Positions 8,401-17,075 are shown, counted from the first letter of the stretch. The stretch: 64,000 nucleotides of DNA from Bacteroidales bacterium (GCA_019454985.1 JACFNF010000006.1:1-64000), one strand, 5' to 3'. The notes: generated from the sequence alone by a model not told the origin. Translations and numbers: made by a program.

Positions 8401-10122
8401 GGAGGCAGCAGAAACGGATGAAAGATTAAAGGTAAAATCATAATAAGTGTCGTGTGGCGACAGTTCGCCTTCGTTGGTGTCGAACACCTGCCAGGAGTTA
8501 CCGCCATTGGTGGTATATTGTACCTGAGCCCAGCGCGACATCGTACCTGAAGAGCGCTGGCTGAAACTCAACTGAATGTTTTGAAAACCGGCTGTACTCA
8601 CCATAAGCTGAATGCCTGCCGTACCGCTTCCGGTAAATTGTGCCGGAAATCCGGTTATGCGCAGCGCATCAGACTGGGCTACCTGGCTCACTCCGCCTAC
8701 AAGGCTTGCTGTGCCGCTCCCTGTGGTTGGATTGAGGTCGCCACCGTTGGCAAAAGTCCACTGGGTAATGATGCCAGCCTGGCTGCCGCTTATCTGGATG
8801 TTGTCAACCTGCCAGAGGCGGTAAAAGTTGACATTGTAATGATAGCGCAAGGCTAAATAAACATTGTCCCCAACGATGGAGTTCAAACTGACGGGGCCGG
8901 AGTTGGTCCAAACCTGTTCTTCTGTCGGTTGAACAAAACTAAGCTCGTTCCATGTTGCAAGGGAGGGATCGCCAAGTCCGGCGTAATTGGTGGAATAATA
9001 TAATTTGAAATAATTGTCGGCATCCTCCGAACCATAGCGTTTCCAGGTGTCGAAGCTGAGGCTGACATTCTGATATAAGTTCTTGTTGAAGCCCGGAAGA
9101 ATGAGCCAATCGTCCTCCAATACGCCGCTATTGTATCCGTTCATATAGACAAATCCGTCAGTGGAGTTGTGAAGCCAGGTGCGGTCGCTTCCGGTGAGGC
9201 TATAGGGATACACTTTTCCAAATCCGGTAGTAAAATATTCGTTATAAGGCAAAGTAGTGGTGGCAGCGTCGCGTACCTCATAGGATTGTTGTGGCGAGGT
9301 TTTGGTGCCTCCTGCATTATCTTGTGCAAAAACAACAAAATAAACGGTGGTGCCGCTTGCCTGAGCCGGGATATTGGAAGTGGTGGTGTAGGTGTTTCCG
9401 GAAGTGTTGGACATATTGATAACATTTGGATAGCTGCCTGAGCTGGTCCCCCATTTCACCTGTGCCAGGCTGATGGTTCCATCGCTGTCGGTGATGGTGG
9501 CGCTTACACTCACCGTAGTGGTGGAGTTGATTTCGCCGGAGGGCGTCCTGACAATATTGCTGATGCTTGGAGGAATATTCCCGCCTCCGCTGTAATTGGT
9601 CAGAAGAATGTCGTCAATATTCAATCGGCGATTTGCACTTCCGGTCTCTGTTGCCCTTTTGATGCGAACGCGCACCTCCCCTGTCACGTTGACGGTTTCG
9701 TTGAAAGTGCTCACGTCGTTACTTGCCGGGGCTGTAAACGTGTTGCCGATTTGTGTCCAGGTACTGCCGTTGTTGGTGCTGTATTGCACCATCCAGTCCA
9801 CCTGTGCATCGGTACTATAGCGTCGGTAAGAAAACGAAATAGTGCCTAAACCATCCGGTTTATTGGCCAGCATGGTCATCACCGAAGTGCCATAGCCACG
9901 TAGTCGCGCCGAGCGTAAACCATTTTTCCAGTCGTTGTCGTCAGCGCCAATTAATACATCTGTCATGTTCCAGTCAAGTCCCGAAAGGTTTACGGTACCG
10001 GAGGCATAGGATGGTTTTACCTCGTTCTCACCTTCAAAATTTACCAGATATTGCGCATGAAGACCCCCCGCAAAAATAAGGGTGAACAACAGCGCAAAAA
10101 GAAAAATAAAGTTTTTTTTCAT
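5500..10122 (-). CDS. Large secreted multidomain PKD protein with T9SS C-terminal sorting domain
   Basis: About 1540 residues. The ATG at 10122 is chosen because it opens a clear signal peptide (MKKNFIFLFALLFTLIF, cleavage near GLHAQ); the frame is open further upstream but that stretch has no such signal. Two beta-rich regions follow: an N-terminal module with an YSTNNGSTWTQIG segment, typical of surface beta-sandwich domains, and a choice-of-anchor-J-like region (WLILPGF, LSFDTWKRYG). Ig-like repeats occupy the middle, and four PKD domains lie near the C-terminus, with WSWVFEGGTP, WQWTFQGGTP, YLWNFEGGFP and WNWLFPGGTP as their central strands. The last 75 residues begin VSPNPANGSVTLG, a type A T9SS sorting domain. 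It should be exported through T9SS and anchored on the surface or released. No catalytic motif was recognised, so adhesin, glycan-binding or unknown enzyme roles remain possible. Confidence 0.9.
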   Translation of the reverse strand: MKKNFIFLFALLFTLIFAGGLHAQYLVNFEGENEVKPSYASGTVNLSGLDWNMTDVLIGADDNDWKNGLRSARLRGYGTSVMTMLANKPDGLGTISFSYRRYSTDAQVDWMVQYSTNNGSTWTQIGNTFTAPASNDVSTFNETVNVTGEVRVRIKRATETGSANRRLNIDDILLTNYSGGGNIPPSISNIVRTPSGEINSTTTVSVSATITDSDGTISLAQVKWGTSSGSYPNVINMSNTSGNTYTTTSNIPAQASGTTVYFVVFAQDNAGGTKTSPQQSYEVRDAATTTLPYNEYFTTGFGKVYPYSLTGSDRTWLHNSTDGFVYMNGYNSGVLEDDWLILPGFNKNLYQNVSLSFDTWKRYGSEDADNYFKLYYSTNYAGLGDPSLATWNELSFVQPTEEQVWTNSGPVSLNSIVGDNVYLALRYHYNVNFYRLWQVDNIQISGSQAGIITQWTFANGGDLNPTTGSGTASLVGGVSQVAQSDALRITGFPAQFTGSGTAGIQLMVSTAGFQNIQLSFSQRSSGTMSRWAQVQYTTNGGNSWQVFDTNEGELSPHDTYYDFTFNLSSVSAASNNNQFGLRIVSIFSPLAFDDGLGNSYGPNQAYHRARVSGGEPYSGDGNWRFQNVTISGEAISVNVPVKLIFSGINNGLPPTINVPFTVVVKAVDANNQAANVSSNTTVQLQLQTGTGTLGGTLTGVIPTGSNTIEFTNVIYNKAEANVSLKALTTVGMSLEPAISQPFTVNAVATNLAFVGFPAYGQIGSAVPAFTVEARRPDQLVDQNYTGVITLTKLSGSGTIAGTLTKNAVAGVATFDDIVFSALGSYTLQATASGLSSATSPAILIMNQPVINTSILPKYVVGNTPNNHRVPYVYRATLSSLIPNKTYKYINQVVTSADGATVNGAGNVIFVGPSGNFYRSSSPSFATPENHGEFTTDANGSYTGWFITEPTGNARFTPGNHVFMRIRLNDGQGGTTAVSYLTTADSVLAIGMANTPDNLSGSAVYGKLFSEAKNFAVLYDNTAGTGRPLAATFIEDDGTTGGTAYAPFYQNLVDGQAASWGSIIPNTLPNGLRRVEIRQLSNGAIIPNETVTSANGEWPYGVNTVNPANGPDALLITKSPDFTANQTNVIPGGQVQFTDLTPGNPTAWSWVFEGGTPATSTQKNPLVTYNTAGEFDVKLTVTTSFGTHVVLKTDYITVTSLPAADFTADITTPAVGNSVHFTNTSTGQITSWQWTFQGGTPASFNGQNPPAIQYNSAGTFDVSLTVTNANGSNTKTKPGYITAGYPPVANFAVDGNTTIAVGSTLSFIHQAQGTIDSYLWNFEGGFPSSSTSPNPENIFYNNPGLFDVSLTVTNVFGSDTKLQSDLINVGFPPVADFNSTFESFVDRVEYQFDDLSTNNPVSWNWLFPGGTPSTSEVQNPLITYTTDGTYNVSLTATNAYGSGNVVKTGYVVINLTGLDKVVFVPGFTVSPNPANGSVTLGQLVEGDIIRVYNATGQLLHEVNCLSDKLLLDLQAYPKGILLIQNLNKNTGRTHAVRVISQ

Positions 10123-10525
10123 AAGATGGGTTGATTTAAAATATTGATTCTTTGATAGTGATATTTCAACAAATGAGCAGTTTTGATTAAAAAATAAAAT
10201 TGCAGGCTTACAATGGACTTCCATAGGGGCAAAACTGGGAGCTGGCCCCGAAGAAACCGTCATTGTAAATTAGCCGTGCAAGATACGAATAATTCTGTCA
10301 AAGCTGTCGTTTAGCGTATAAACGAAAGACATTTTTAGCGGATTATGAAATCCGTAAAATAGCCCGGTAAATTATCGTGAAAAGAGAATTGTTTATCCTA
10401 AAACTACTTTTCATTTGAGGGTTTGGAACAGATAAAGAAGTTCTGGAATGATCTGAATGTGAGCAGCTTTGGATTAATGGATTCAGTATGTGCTAAACAA
10501 ATGGTTTCCAATAGTTTTATGAATG
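10123..10525. other. Intergenic region without a recognised gene
   Basis: AT-rich spacer upstream of the leftward PKD gene, containing its leader and probably its promoter. A one-mismatch -7 candidate (TATCTTGC on the reverse strand at 10279-10286) would leave a leader of about 150 nt. A small inverted repeat CGTTTA/TAAACG lies at 10308-10324. No coding potential is convincing. Confidence 0.5.
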
Positions 10526-10996
10526 TTACTGCCAAGATTTGTAAGGGTGTTTTGCCAACATCGCATTAAAATACCTGTGTTCGCCTGTCACTTCTTCTCC
10601 AAGCCAGGCTGGTTTTTCAAAAGTTTCGTCCTCGGTCTTCAGCTCTATTTCGGCAACAACGAGGCCTTCGTTTTCGCCAAAAAATTCGTCCACTTCAAAA
10701 ATATGGGACCCCGCCCGCACCAAAAAACGCATTTTGTCAATCACGCCCGGTTCGCATAGCGCGAGCAACTCCTTGGCTTCAGCTAGCGGAATTTCTTTTT
10801 CCCATTCGTAACGACTCAACCCTGAGTTGCCGCCGGAACCTTTGATGGTAATAAAGCCATTTTCGCCCTTGATACGAACCCTTACGGTACGCTCCGGCAA
10901 TGATGAAAGATATCCTTGCGTGATGCGGATTGATTTGAAGGAAAATGGTTTAAAGTCGCCTTTGACTAAAAACTTCCTTTCAATTTCTTGTGCCAT
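10526..10996 (-). CDS. CYTH domain protein (triphosphate tunnel metalloenzyme)
   Basis: The 156-residue protein begins with the family signature ExExK (EIERKFLV, residues 4-11). Alternating charged strands typical of the CYTH beta-tunnel follow (RVRIKGENGFITIKG, YEWEKEIP, FEVDEFFGENEGLVVAEIEL). Small bacterial CYTH proteins mostly hydrolyse inorganic triphosphate, and some act on thiamine triphosphate; which applies here is unknown. It is cytoplasmic. The 120 bp immediately upstream are an 8-bp tandem repeat that may influence its expression. Confidence 0.88.
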   Translation of the reverse strand: MAQEIERKFLVKGDFKPFSFKSIRITQGYLSSLPERTVRVRIKGENGFITIKGSGGNSGLSRYEWEKEIPLAEAKELLALCEPGVIDKMRFLVRAGSHIFEVDEFFGENEGLVVAEIELKTEDETFEKPAWLGEEVTGEHRYFNAMLAKHPYKSWQ

Positions 10997-11009
10997 GGGG
11001 TTGTTTGAT

Positions 11010-11130
11010 GATTGTTAGATTGTTAGATTGTTAGATTGTTAAATTGTTAGATAGTTAGATAGTTAGATAGTTAGAGTGTTTAATTGTTAAAATGTTTGAT
11101 TGTTAGATTGTTAGCTTGTTTAATGGTTTG
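11010..11130. repeat. 8-bp tandem repeat tract (ATTGTTAG-type)
   Basis: Roughly a dozen degenerate copies of ATTGTTAG/ATAGTTAG run without interruption, first as ATTGTTAG, then ATAGTTAG, then ATTGTTA(A/G) variants with Ts. The tract starts about 15 bp upstream of the CYTH start codon, in the position of its promoter and leader. It does not code in any frame I can support. Confidence 0.85.
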
Positions 11131-11280
11131 ATGGTTTTGCAAGGTTACAATGAAGGGTTATCAGTAGGGCAAAATCTGCCTTATTTTTCTTTGAATGATA
11201 TGAATAGCCAAAGTCGTAAAGAATCTTCTACATAGTTTAATTATTTCAATTCTTAGTGTTGGTTCAACCTGTCTTTTGAT

Positions 11281-12144
11281 TTAGCGCAGCAAAAAACTCA
11301 GCGGGACAGGCAGCCGTCGTGCCCAGGCCTCTTCGCTGTGATCGGCACCTACATCTTTCACGGTGAGCCAGTTTTGGCCTTCGGTATATCCGCCGATTCG
11401 CATCAGGTTGTCCATTTCTTTTTGGTGTCGTTCATAAGGCGCATCAATGGTTTCGGTTCCGAAATCAAAATAGAGGCGGTGACTCCCAGGGTCGGGCAGA
11501 TGCTCACCGAACCAGTGAATGAATGGTAGCGAAAAGTCGAGATCGTCTTCGTTCAACGACAGTGGCCAGTGGGTGCTAAGGCAGGCGGCATTGCCAAATA
11601 CGGCCGGATACGCTGCGATGGCATAGGCCGAGATCAGTCCGCCCATGCTCGAGCCCATGATTGAGGTGCCCGACTTGCCGGAAATCGTGGGATAATGGGT
11701 GTCAATATATGGTTTGAGCTCCCTGACGATAAAATTCAAATAGCTGTCACTCATCGGGTTGAGGTCGCGCTGATGTTCTTCGCAGAGTTGATCTTTCAGC
11801 AAATCGGGCAACAAATCGAAGGCCGGGGCCGGAAGGTATTCCTCATAACGAAGCTCGGTGTTCCAGATACCGACAACAATCACACGCTGAATCTGCCTGC
11901 GATAGATAAGCGGTTGCAGAGCCATGTCAACTGCCCAGCTCTGCCCGTTGTAACCAAGCCTGGGATTAAAAAGATTCTGTCCGTCGTGCATATACAACAC
12001 GGCATGGGGCTGCAAAGGATCAAATTGGTCGGGAAGCCAGACATCTATCCGACGCGGCCTGACAAATTGCGATGCAAAAGAGGCAATACTCTTGATTTTA
12101 CCAAAACGGGGGTAGGAAATTTTCAGGCTTTGGATTGTCTTCAT
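11281..12144 (-). CDS. Putative esterase (alpha/beta hydrolase, esterase D/Fes-like family)
   Basis: The 287-residue protein has a strand AVLYMHDGQNLF near residue 48 and a nucleophile elbow GSSMGG (Ser near residue 169), followed by ISAYAIAAYPAVFGNAACLS, which matches the putative-esterase family (PF00756 type). A C-terminal DHSEEAW segment supplies a candidate catalytic His. No signal peptide is seen, so it is probably cytoplasmic. Family members act on siderophores, S-formylglutathione or acetylated sugars; the substrate here is unknown. It is transcribed alone, divergently from the M23 peptidase gene. Confidence 0.82.
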   Translation of the reverse strand: MKTIQSLKISYPRFGKIKSIASFASQFVRPRRIDVWLPDQFDPLQPHAVLYMHDGQNLFNPRLGYNGQSWAVDMALQPLIYRRQIQRVIVVGIWNTELRYEEYLPAPAFDLLPDLLKDQLCEEHQRDLNPMSDSYLNFIVRELKPYIDTHYPTISGKSGTSIMGSSMGGLISAYAIAAYPAVFGNAACLSTHWPLSLNEDDLDFSLPFIHWFGEHLPDPGSHRLYFDFGTETIDAPYERHQKEMDNLMRIGGYTEGQNWLTVKDVGADHSEEAWARRLPVPLSFLLR

Positions 12145-12301
12145 CGGCTCGTCAGCGCTTGGGTTGAGAATGATAATGGTTTAACGCAACAGACATCGAA
12201 TTGTTTACAAAGATCAAACAAAAATCCCTTTTTTTATCTTATTTTAAAGCCGTTCAAAGATTTTTAGGTCGCCAAAGATAGCACTCTGGTCTGGAATTGC
12301 G

Positions 12302-12309
12302 TATTTTTG
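12302..12309 (+). promoter_or_regulatory. -7 promoter element before the M23 peptidase gene
   Basis: TATTTTTG matches TAnnTTTG. Transcription would start near 12316, giving a leader of about 85 nt before the ATG at 12401. No clear -33 box was found. Confidence 0.4.
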
Positions 12310-12400
12310 CTGAAAATCAACCGGCCGAAACCTCAGTTTCTTTTTTGCGATGAGGCCATCAAAGCCGGTTTTTGCATTTTTTGTTTTTGATGATGTACTT

Positions 12401-14119
12401 ATGAAACGTGTTTTTCTTTTTGCTTTTTTCCTTGCTTTATTTTCGATTGAGGTACAAGCTCAGAAAGGTTTCGACAAGCCGGGCTACCGCAAACCCGTTG
12501 ACCTACCGATGAAGCTTGCAGGTACTTTTGGCGAATTGCGTCCCGACCATTTTCATTCGGGGATTGACATCCGTACCAATGGCGTTGAAGGTTTGCCGGT
12601 TTATGCGGTTGCCGATGGATTTGTCAGCCGTATAGCGGTGTCGCCGGTGGGCTTTGGCAAGGCCGTTTATATTGACCATCCCTCAACAGGACACACTTCG
12701 GTTTATGGCCATTTGCAGCGCTTCGAAGGCCGAATAGCCCAATGGGTGAAAGCACAACAATATGAAAAGGAAAGCTTTACAATAAACATTTATACAAAAC
12801 CCGAGCTTTTTCCCATTAAGCGGGGCGACATCATCGGCTATTCGGGTAACTCCGGCTCTTCGGGCGGGCCTCATCTGCATTTCGAGTTACGTGATGCGCC
12901 GACACAGGAGATTCTCAATCCCCTGAAATTTGGTTATATGGTCAACGACAAACTCAGCCCTACCCTGTTACGTTTAGCTGTTTATCCCGAAGGCCGTCAC
13001 AGCGAAATCAATGGCAAGCGCAACGCCATTTTTCGCGAAGTGACGGGTTGGGGAAAACAACACCGTCTCAAAAACCCGCAGCCTATTGCCGTTTCGGGCA
13101 GCGTTTCGTTGGGCATCAGCACGCACGACACCCAAAATGATGTGCCAAACAAAAACGGAGTTTATTCCGTGGAGTTGTTCGTCAATCAAAAACCGGTGTT
13201 TGAGTTTAAAGCCGACCGCTTCTCGTTCGACGAAACCCGTTATATCAACAGCCTGATTGACTATGGCTATCTGCAGGAAAAAGGCTCGCGCATCATACGG
13301 ACCCGCATTGATCCGCTGAACAAACTCGGGATGTATGGCAAAGTAGCCGACAATGGTGTGTTGAGCCTGCTCCCCGGCGATACCTTGCATGCGCTTTTTG
13401 TGGTGAAAGATTTCAACGGGAACGAATCGCGGCTTCCGTTTGTGCTCTCTGGCGTGCCGGCCACTTTGGGCCCCGAAAAAGTGACGACCGATACTACATT
13501 GCAGTGGGTGGAAGCGACCAAGGCAAAACGCATCCACACCCAATTTATGGCAGCAAACTTCCCTGCAGCAACTTTTTACCACGATCAGGAGATTGCGGTG
13601 AGGGCTGCGAAAATGTCGCCCGGACAGTATTCCGACCAGATTACTGTAGGCAGTGCCGGCATTCCAGCCCACAAAAGTTTCGACCTCCGCATCCGGCTTA
13701 ATACCATACCAAAAGACACCGATAAACTTACCGTGGTGCTGCTCGATAAAGGTAAACCAAGCCCGATTGGCGGAAAATATGAAAACGGCTGGATGACGGT
13801 TTCAAGCCGGAAATTAGGGACTTTTACGGTGATGGCAGATAGCATCAGGCCCGAGGTAAAAGCCGTAAATTTTGCTTCCGGAACAAAAATTGACTCGCTG
13901 AAATCATTGATTGTTCATGTAAAAGATGACTTCAGCGGAGTGGACAAAATCCATCATACACTCAACGGAAAATGGATCCTGATGGATTACGACCCGAAAA
14001 ATAACCGACTGAGTTATGAGGTGGACGAGAGGCTGCTACAGGGACGTAACACACTAAAAATCAGGGCAACAGACAAATGCGGCAATTTCACCGAGGCGGA
14101 ATGGCTCATCCTGCGGTAA
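12401..14119 (+). CDS. Secreted M23/LytM-family metallopeptidase with C-terminal Ig-like region
   Basis: The ATG at 12401 opens a signal peptide (MKRVFLFAFFLALFS, cleavage near VQAQ); an ATG at 12350 in the same frame would bury it. The zinc site of LytM endopeptidases is complete: HSGID (His about 52, Asp about 56), GHL (His about 104) and HLHFELRD (His about 158 and 160). The peptidase domain ends near residue 175, and about 400 residues of beta-rich sequence follow. It should act in the periplasm on peptidoglycan cross-bridges, or serve as a scaffold. The total of 572 residues is long for a plain LytM protein because of the C-terminal extension. Its stop lies 3 bp from the convergent next gene. 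Confidence 0.92.
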   Translation: MKRVFLFAFFLALFSIEVQAQKGFDKPGYRKPVDLPMKLAGTFGELRPDHFHSGIDIRTNGVEGLPVYAVADGFVSRIAVSPVGFGKAVYIDHPSTGHTSVYGHLQRFEGRIAQWVKAQQYEKESFTINIYTKPELFPIKRGDIIGYSGNSGSSGGPHLHFELRDAPTQEILNPLKFGYMVNDKLSPTLLRLAVYPEGRHSEINGKRNAIFREVTGWGKQHRLKNPQPIAVSGSVSLGISTHDTQNDVPNKNGVYSVELFVNQKPVFEFKADRFSFDETRYINSLIDYGYLQEKGSRIIRTRIDPLNKLGMYGKVADNGVLSLLPGDTLHALFVVKDFNGNESRLPFVLSGVPATLGPEKVTTDTTLQWVEATKAKRIHTQFMAANFPAATFYHDQEIAVRAAKMSPGQYSDQITVGSAGIPAHKSFDLRIRLNTIPKDTDKLTVVLLDKGKPSPIGGKYENGWMTVSSRKLGTFTVMADSIRPEVKAVNFASGTKIDSLKSLIVHVKDDFSGVDKIHHTLNGKWILMDYDPKNNRLSYEVDERLLQGRNTLKIRATDKCGNFTEAEWLILR

Positions 14120-14122
14120 GAC

Positions 14123-15664
14123 TCAGTTGAATGCGCTGTGAAAACGGAAAGGGCCGGCATCGTACACCGTTGTCAGCTTGATTGGCAACGGAATGGTTTT
14201 CTGTAAACCACATCGCTCCCATACCATCAGTTCGTCCGATTTGTATGATAACACATAACCGGCTACCATGACTCCCAAAGGGAAGGGAGCCATCTCAAAA
14301 ACTTTAATGTAGGTGTCGTCCATCAAAATCAGGTCAATGTCCTCGTTTTGTGCCGTCCGCAACAGTTTGGTAGCCTTTAAGTCGGGTATGAGTTTGAGCC
14401 GTTCGTTATACGACATCAGGCTGGTGATTTGTCCGTAATCATCTATTTCGTTGAAAATTAGCTCCATCGGCCCCAGAACGTGCATTTTTTCCGCCTCTTT
14501 CCCTGCAAAAATTTCACGAATCCTTTGGTTAAGCCCCGAATCATATTTATTAACAATTACCCCAACATCGTTGTATAAAGAAACGAATAAAGTTATGATG
14601 ATCAGAATACCCAGTCGTTTGAGTTCTTTCAGTCGCGAATCCTCCAACAATTGGTCGGTATAGAGTGCAACCATCATCAGGAAATAGGGGAGCATCAGGA
14701 TGAGGTACTTGCTTGTTTTATTGAGTGCCAGAGCCGAAAGCGAAAGTGTCAGCAAAAAGGTATAAAGAAGCAGCACGGGTTGTTTTTTCCACAAGGTTTT
14801 CCATCCCCTCCCAAGCACATACAATAAGGTGAGACTCAGGCAGATTTCCACCGGACTGTGGAAATACCGTAAATGCTCCCTCAAACTGTTGAACAGCAGC
14901 TTCAGAAAAGGATTCAAATCGCCTGAATCCGTTGGGATATAGGTCAATTGCTTGTACCACACTGCTATGTCGCTAAAAGAGCGGAAGTCATAAAAATAAA
15001 GCATTGAGGCCATCCCTGCAGTGCTTGCAAAAAACAATGCCAGGATGCTGCGCCTTTTAAGCATGAAAACCAAAAAACCGGCCGAGATAAAGATGATCCC
15101 ATTCAAATGTGTGGCTAAGCCGAGTCCGGCAAAAAGCCCCGACAAAAGGGCGTTTGCTCCGGGCTTGCCCTGATTGCTTTGACAGGCACGCCATAGAAAA
15201 AAATAGCTGAGCAATCCCAGAAAACTCAACATTATCTCGGGTCTGAATACGAAACTGAACTCAAACACCAACGGATTGATCAATAGCAAAAACAGCATGA
15301 AGGTAAGACTAATGCTGTGGCTGAAAAGAGCCATGCGCTTTGCTGTCATCGCCAAGGCAACAACCATCAGTATCAGATAGACCAGCGATACCGCCTTGAG
15401 CCACGACAGGCTGAATCCAACAATGGCAATCACCGCCGCGCCCTGAAGGGTGAAAAGCTTGTGATGAAGCAGCAGACGCTTCTCACTATCGGCCACTCCG
15501 GCCATCAGCTTCGACTTCACCACGCGATCGCGTTGCAGCCAATAGCTGTGCTCACCAATCCACGCATCGTCAAGGTGGGGCCGGCGGGCAGGCATACTCA
15601 GCAGATACATGAGGGCTATGCCGCTAAATATCAGAAAATTAATCTTATTCTTGATGAGTTTCAT
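14123..15664 (-). CDS. Multi-pass membrane protein, GT-C/ArnT-like glycosyltransferase
   Basis: The 513-residue protein has about ten hydrophobic segments over residues 5-350 and a soluble C-terminal part of about 140 residues. A PHLDDAWIGEHSYWL segment follows the first membrane helix; an acidic pair in the first periplasmic loop is the hallmark of GT-C transferases (GT39/ArnT/mannosyl-transferase type) that use polyprenyl-phosphate sugars. The specific donor and acceptor are not evident, and an uncharacterised membrane protein is the alternative. It is a single gene, convergent with the M23 peptidase and divergent from rlmL. Confidence 0.72.
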   Translation of the reverse strand: MKLIKNKINFLIFSGIALMYLLSMPARRPHLDDAWIGEHSYWLQRDRVVKSKLMAGVADSEKRLLLHHKLFTLQGAAVIAIVGFSLSWLKAVSLVYLILMVVALAMTAKRMALFSHSISLTFMLFLLLINPLVFEFSFVFRPEIMLSFLGLLSYFFLWRACQSNQGKPGANALLSGLFAGLGLATHLNGIIFISAGFLVFMLKRRSILALFFASTAGMASMLYFYDFRSFSDIAVWYKQLTYIPTDSGDLNPFLKLLFNSLREHLRYFHSPVEICLSLTLLYVLGRGWKTLWKKQPVLLLYTFLLTLSLSALALNKTSKYLILMLPYFLMMVALYTDQLLEDSRLKELKRLGILIIITLFVSLYNDVGVIVNKYDSGLNQRIREIFAGKEAEKMHVLGPMELIFNEIDDYGQITSLMSYNERLKLIPDLKATKLLRTAQNEDIDLILMDDTYIKVFEMAPFPLGVMVAGYVLSYKSDELMVWERCGLQKTIPLPIKLTTVYDAGPFRFHSAFN

Positions 15665-15799
15665 CCAAAATCACTTCCGGCCGTACACTTAAGAGGCCGC
15701 CACCAGCATTGTCCTTTTGACACCGACAAGACGGAACGGATAACCCAAAGGTTGCGCCAGAGTCGGAATAATTCTGCCATTCAAACTTTCCAAATGTCG

Positions 15800-15807
15800 T
15801 ACTTTTG
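15800..15807 (+). promoter_or_regulatory. -7 promoter element before rlmL
   Basis: TACTTTTG matches TAnnTTTG. The expected transcription start (about 15814) lies just upstream of the TTG at 15823, so it supports that start over a TTG at 15805 inside the element. Confidence 0.5.
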
Positions 15808-15822
15808 CCAAAATTTGCGGCC

Positions 15823-16995
15823 TTGAAAAAAGAACCCAACCGTTTCCGGCTCGTTGCCACCACCATGGCAGGACTCGAACAACCTTTAGTCGAAGAGCTT
15901 AACGCCTTAGGCGCAACAGAAATTGAGCAACTAACGCGCGCCGTTGCCTTTGATGCCGACAAAACTCTGATGTATAAGGCCAACTACCAGCTTCGCACTG
16001 CGCTCAGAATCCTGAAGCACTGGGTCGAATTTAAGGCCGCCAACGAGCATGCCCTTTACGACAACATCCAAAAATTGCATTGGTTTGAACTGCTCACACC
16101 CGAACAGACATTTTCGATTGACGTAGTTGCTTCGGGAACCATTTTCACCCATTCCAAATATGTGGCATATAAGACCAAAGATGCCATCGTGGATCTTTTT
16201 CGCAACCGTTACGGCATACGCCCTTCTGTTGATGTGGAAAATCCCGGCCTGAGAATCCATATCCATATCTATAACGATATGGTAAATGTTTTGCTTAACA
16301 GCTCAGGCGAATCGTTGCACAAACGAGGTTACCGCAAGGCTGTTGACAAGTCGCCCATCAACGAAGTGCTGGCAGCAGGATTGCTTCGCCTCAGCCAATG
16401 GAAGGCCGACCGCCATTTTATGGATACCATGTGTGGCTCCGGCACCCTGCCCATCGAGGCGGCGATGATGGCCATGAACATCCCGGCAGGCTACTTCCGG
16501 CAACATTTTGCCTTCATGCAGTGGAAAGATTTCGATCCGAAACTCTGGGCCGAAGTGAAAAAACAGGCCGACAGCGCCATGCGCGACTTCGGCTTCGAAA
16601 TTATAGGCTCCGACCGGTCAGCCAAAGCCATCGAGGTGGCCACGCAAAACCTGCGACAGGCAAAACTGCACAAAGATGTCAGCCTCCGAAAGCTGAATCT
16701 CAGTCAGGTTGTCCCGCCTACGGGGCCCGGATTGATGGTGATCAACCCGCCTTATGGCGAACGACTCGAAGAATCGAACCTCAAAGAGCTTTACAGCCAA
16801 ATCGGCGACAGCCTCAAACAACAGTTCAAAGGCTGGCAGGCCTGGATCATCAGCAGCGATTTTGATGCTTTGAAACATATTGGTTTGAAACCATCCAAAA
16901 AATATACGGTCTTCAACGGTCCGCTCGAATGTCGTTTCCTGTATTTCGACATCTTCGAAGGAACCCATCGCGATATGAAACGCCGCCAACACTAA
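15823..16995 (+). CDS. rlmL: 23S rRNA (guanine-N2)-methyltransferase, THUMP domain, RlmL-like
   Basis: About 390 residues. The N-terminus FRLVATTMAGLEQPLVEEL is the ferredoxin-like/THUMP start of the RlmL family, and the THUMP domain extends to about residue 150. The methyltransferase core has MDTMCGSGTLPIEAAMMA (SAM-binding loop) and the catalytic NPPYGERL motif. It would methylate N2 of a guanine in 23S rRNA using SAM. E. coli RlmL is fused to RlmK; here only the RlmL-like half is present, as usual in Bacteroidota. TTG 15823 is preferred as start: it precedes the conserved N-terminus and follows the promoter-like element; ATG 15862 would cut into the conserved region. Confidence 0.9.
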   Translation: MKKEPNRFRLVATTMAGLEQPLVEELNALGATEIEQLTRAVAFDADKTLMYKANYQLRTALRILKHWVEFKAANEHALYDNIQKLHWFELLTPEQTFSIDVVASGTIFTHSKYVAYKTKDAIVDLFRNRYGIRPSVDVENPGLRIHIHIYNDMVNVLLNSSGESLHKRGYRKAVDKSPINEVLAAGLLRLSQWKADRHFMDTMCGSGTLPIEAAMMAMNIPAGYFRQHFAFMQWKDFDPKLWAEVKKQADSAMRDFGFEIIGSDRSAKAIEVATQNLRQAKLHKDVSLRKLNLSQVVPPTGPGLMVINPPYGERLEESNLKELYSQIGDSLKQQFKGWQAWIISSDFDALKHIGLKPSKKYTVFNGPLECRFLYFDIFEGTHRDMKRRQH

Positions 16996-17026
16996 GTCTG
17001 AAGCGTAGAAGCTGCTCTACATTCTC

Positions 17027-17075
17027 AATTTCGCAAAACATGAAATACATTCTGTGAAATACATTTTGCGAAATT
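17027..17075. repeat. Perfect 12-bp inverted repeat between convergent genes
   Basis: AATTTCGCAAAA at 17027-17038 is the exact inverse of TTTTGCGAAATT at 17064-17075. The 25-bp loop contains two copies of TGAAATACATT(C/T)TG in direct repeat. It lies between the convergent stops of rlmL (16995) and the CDGSH fusion gene (17111). It may form a weak bidirectional terminator, though no T-run follows closely. Confidence 0.6.

Noticed and set aside
10123..10263. N-terminal extension of the PKD protein
   Set aside because: The open frame continues upstream, but ATG 10122 opens a proper signal peptide and the extension would mask it.
11010..11130. Possible CRISPR array
   Set aside because: The repeat unit is 8 bp with no spacers; it is a simple tandem repeat.
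12974..13672. 232-residue reverse open frame inside the M23 peptidase gene
   Set aside because: Antisense to a well-supported gene; composition is typical of a shadow frame with no motif.
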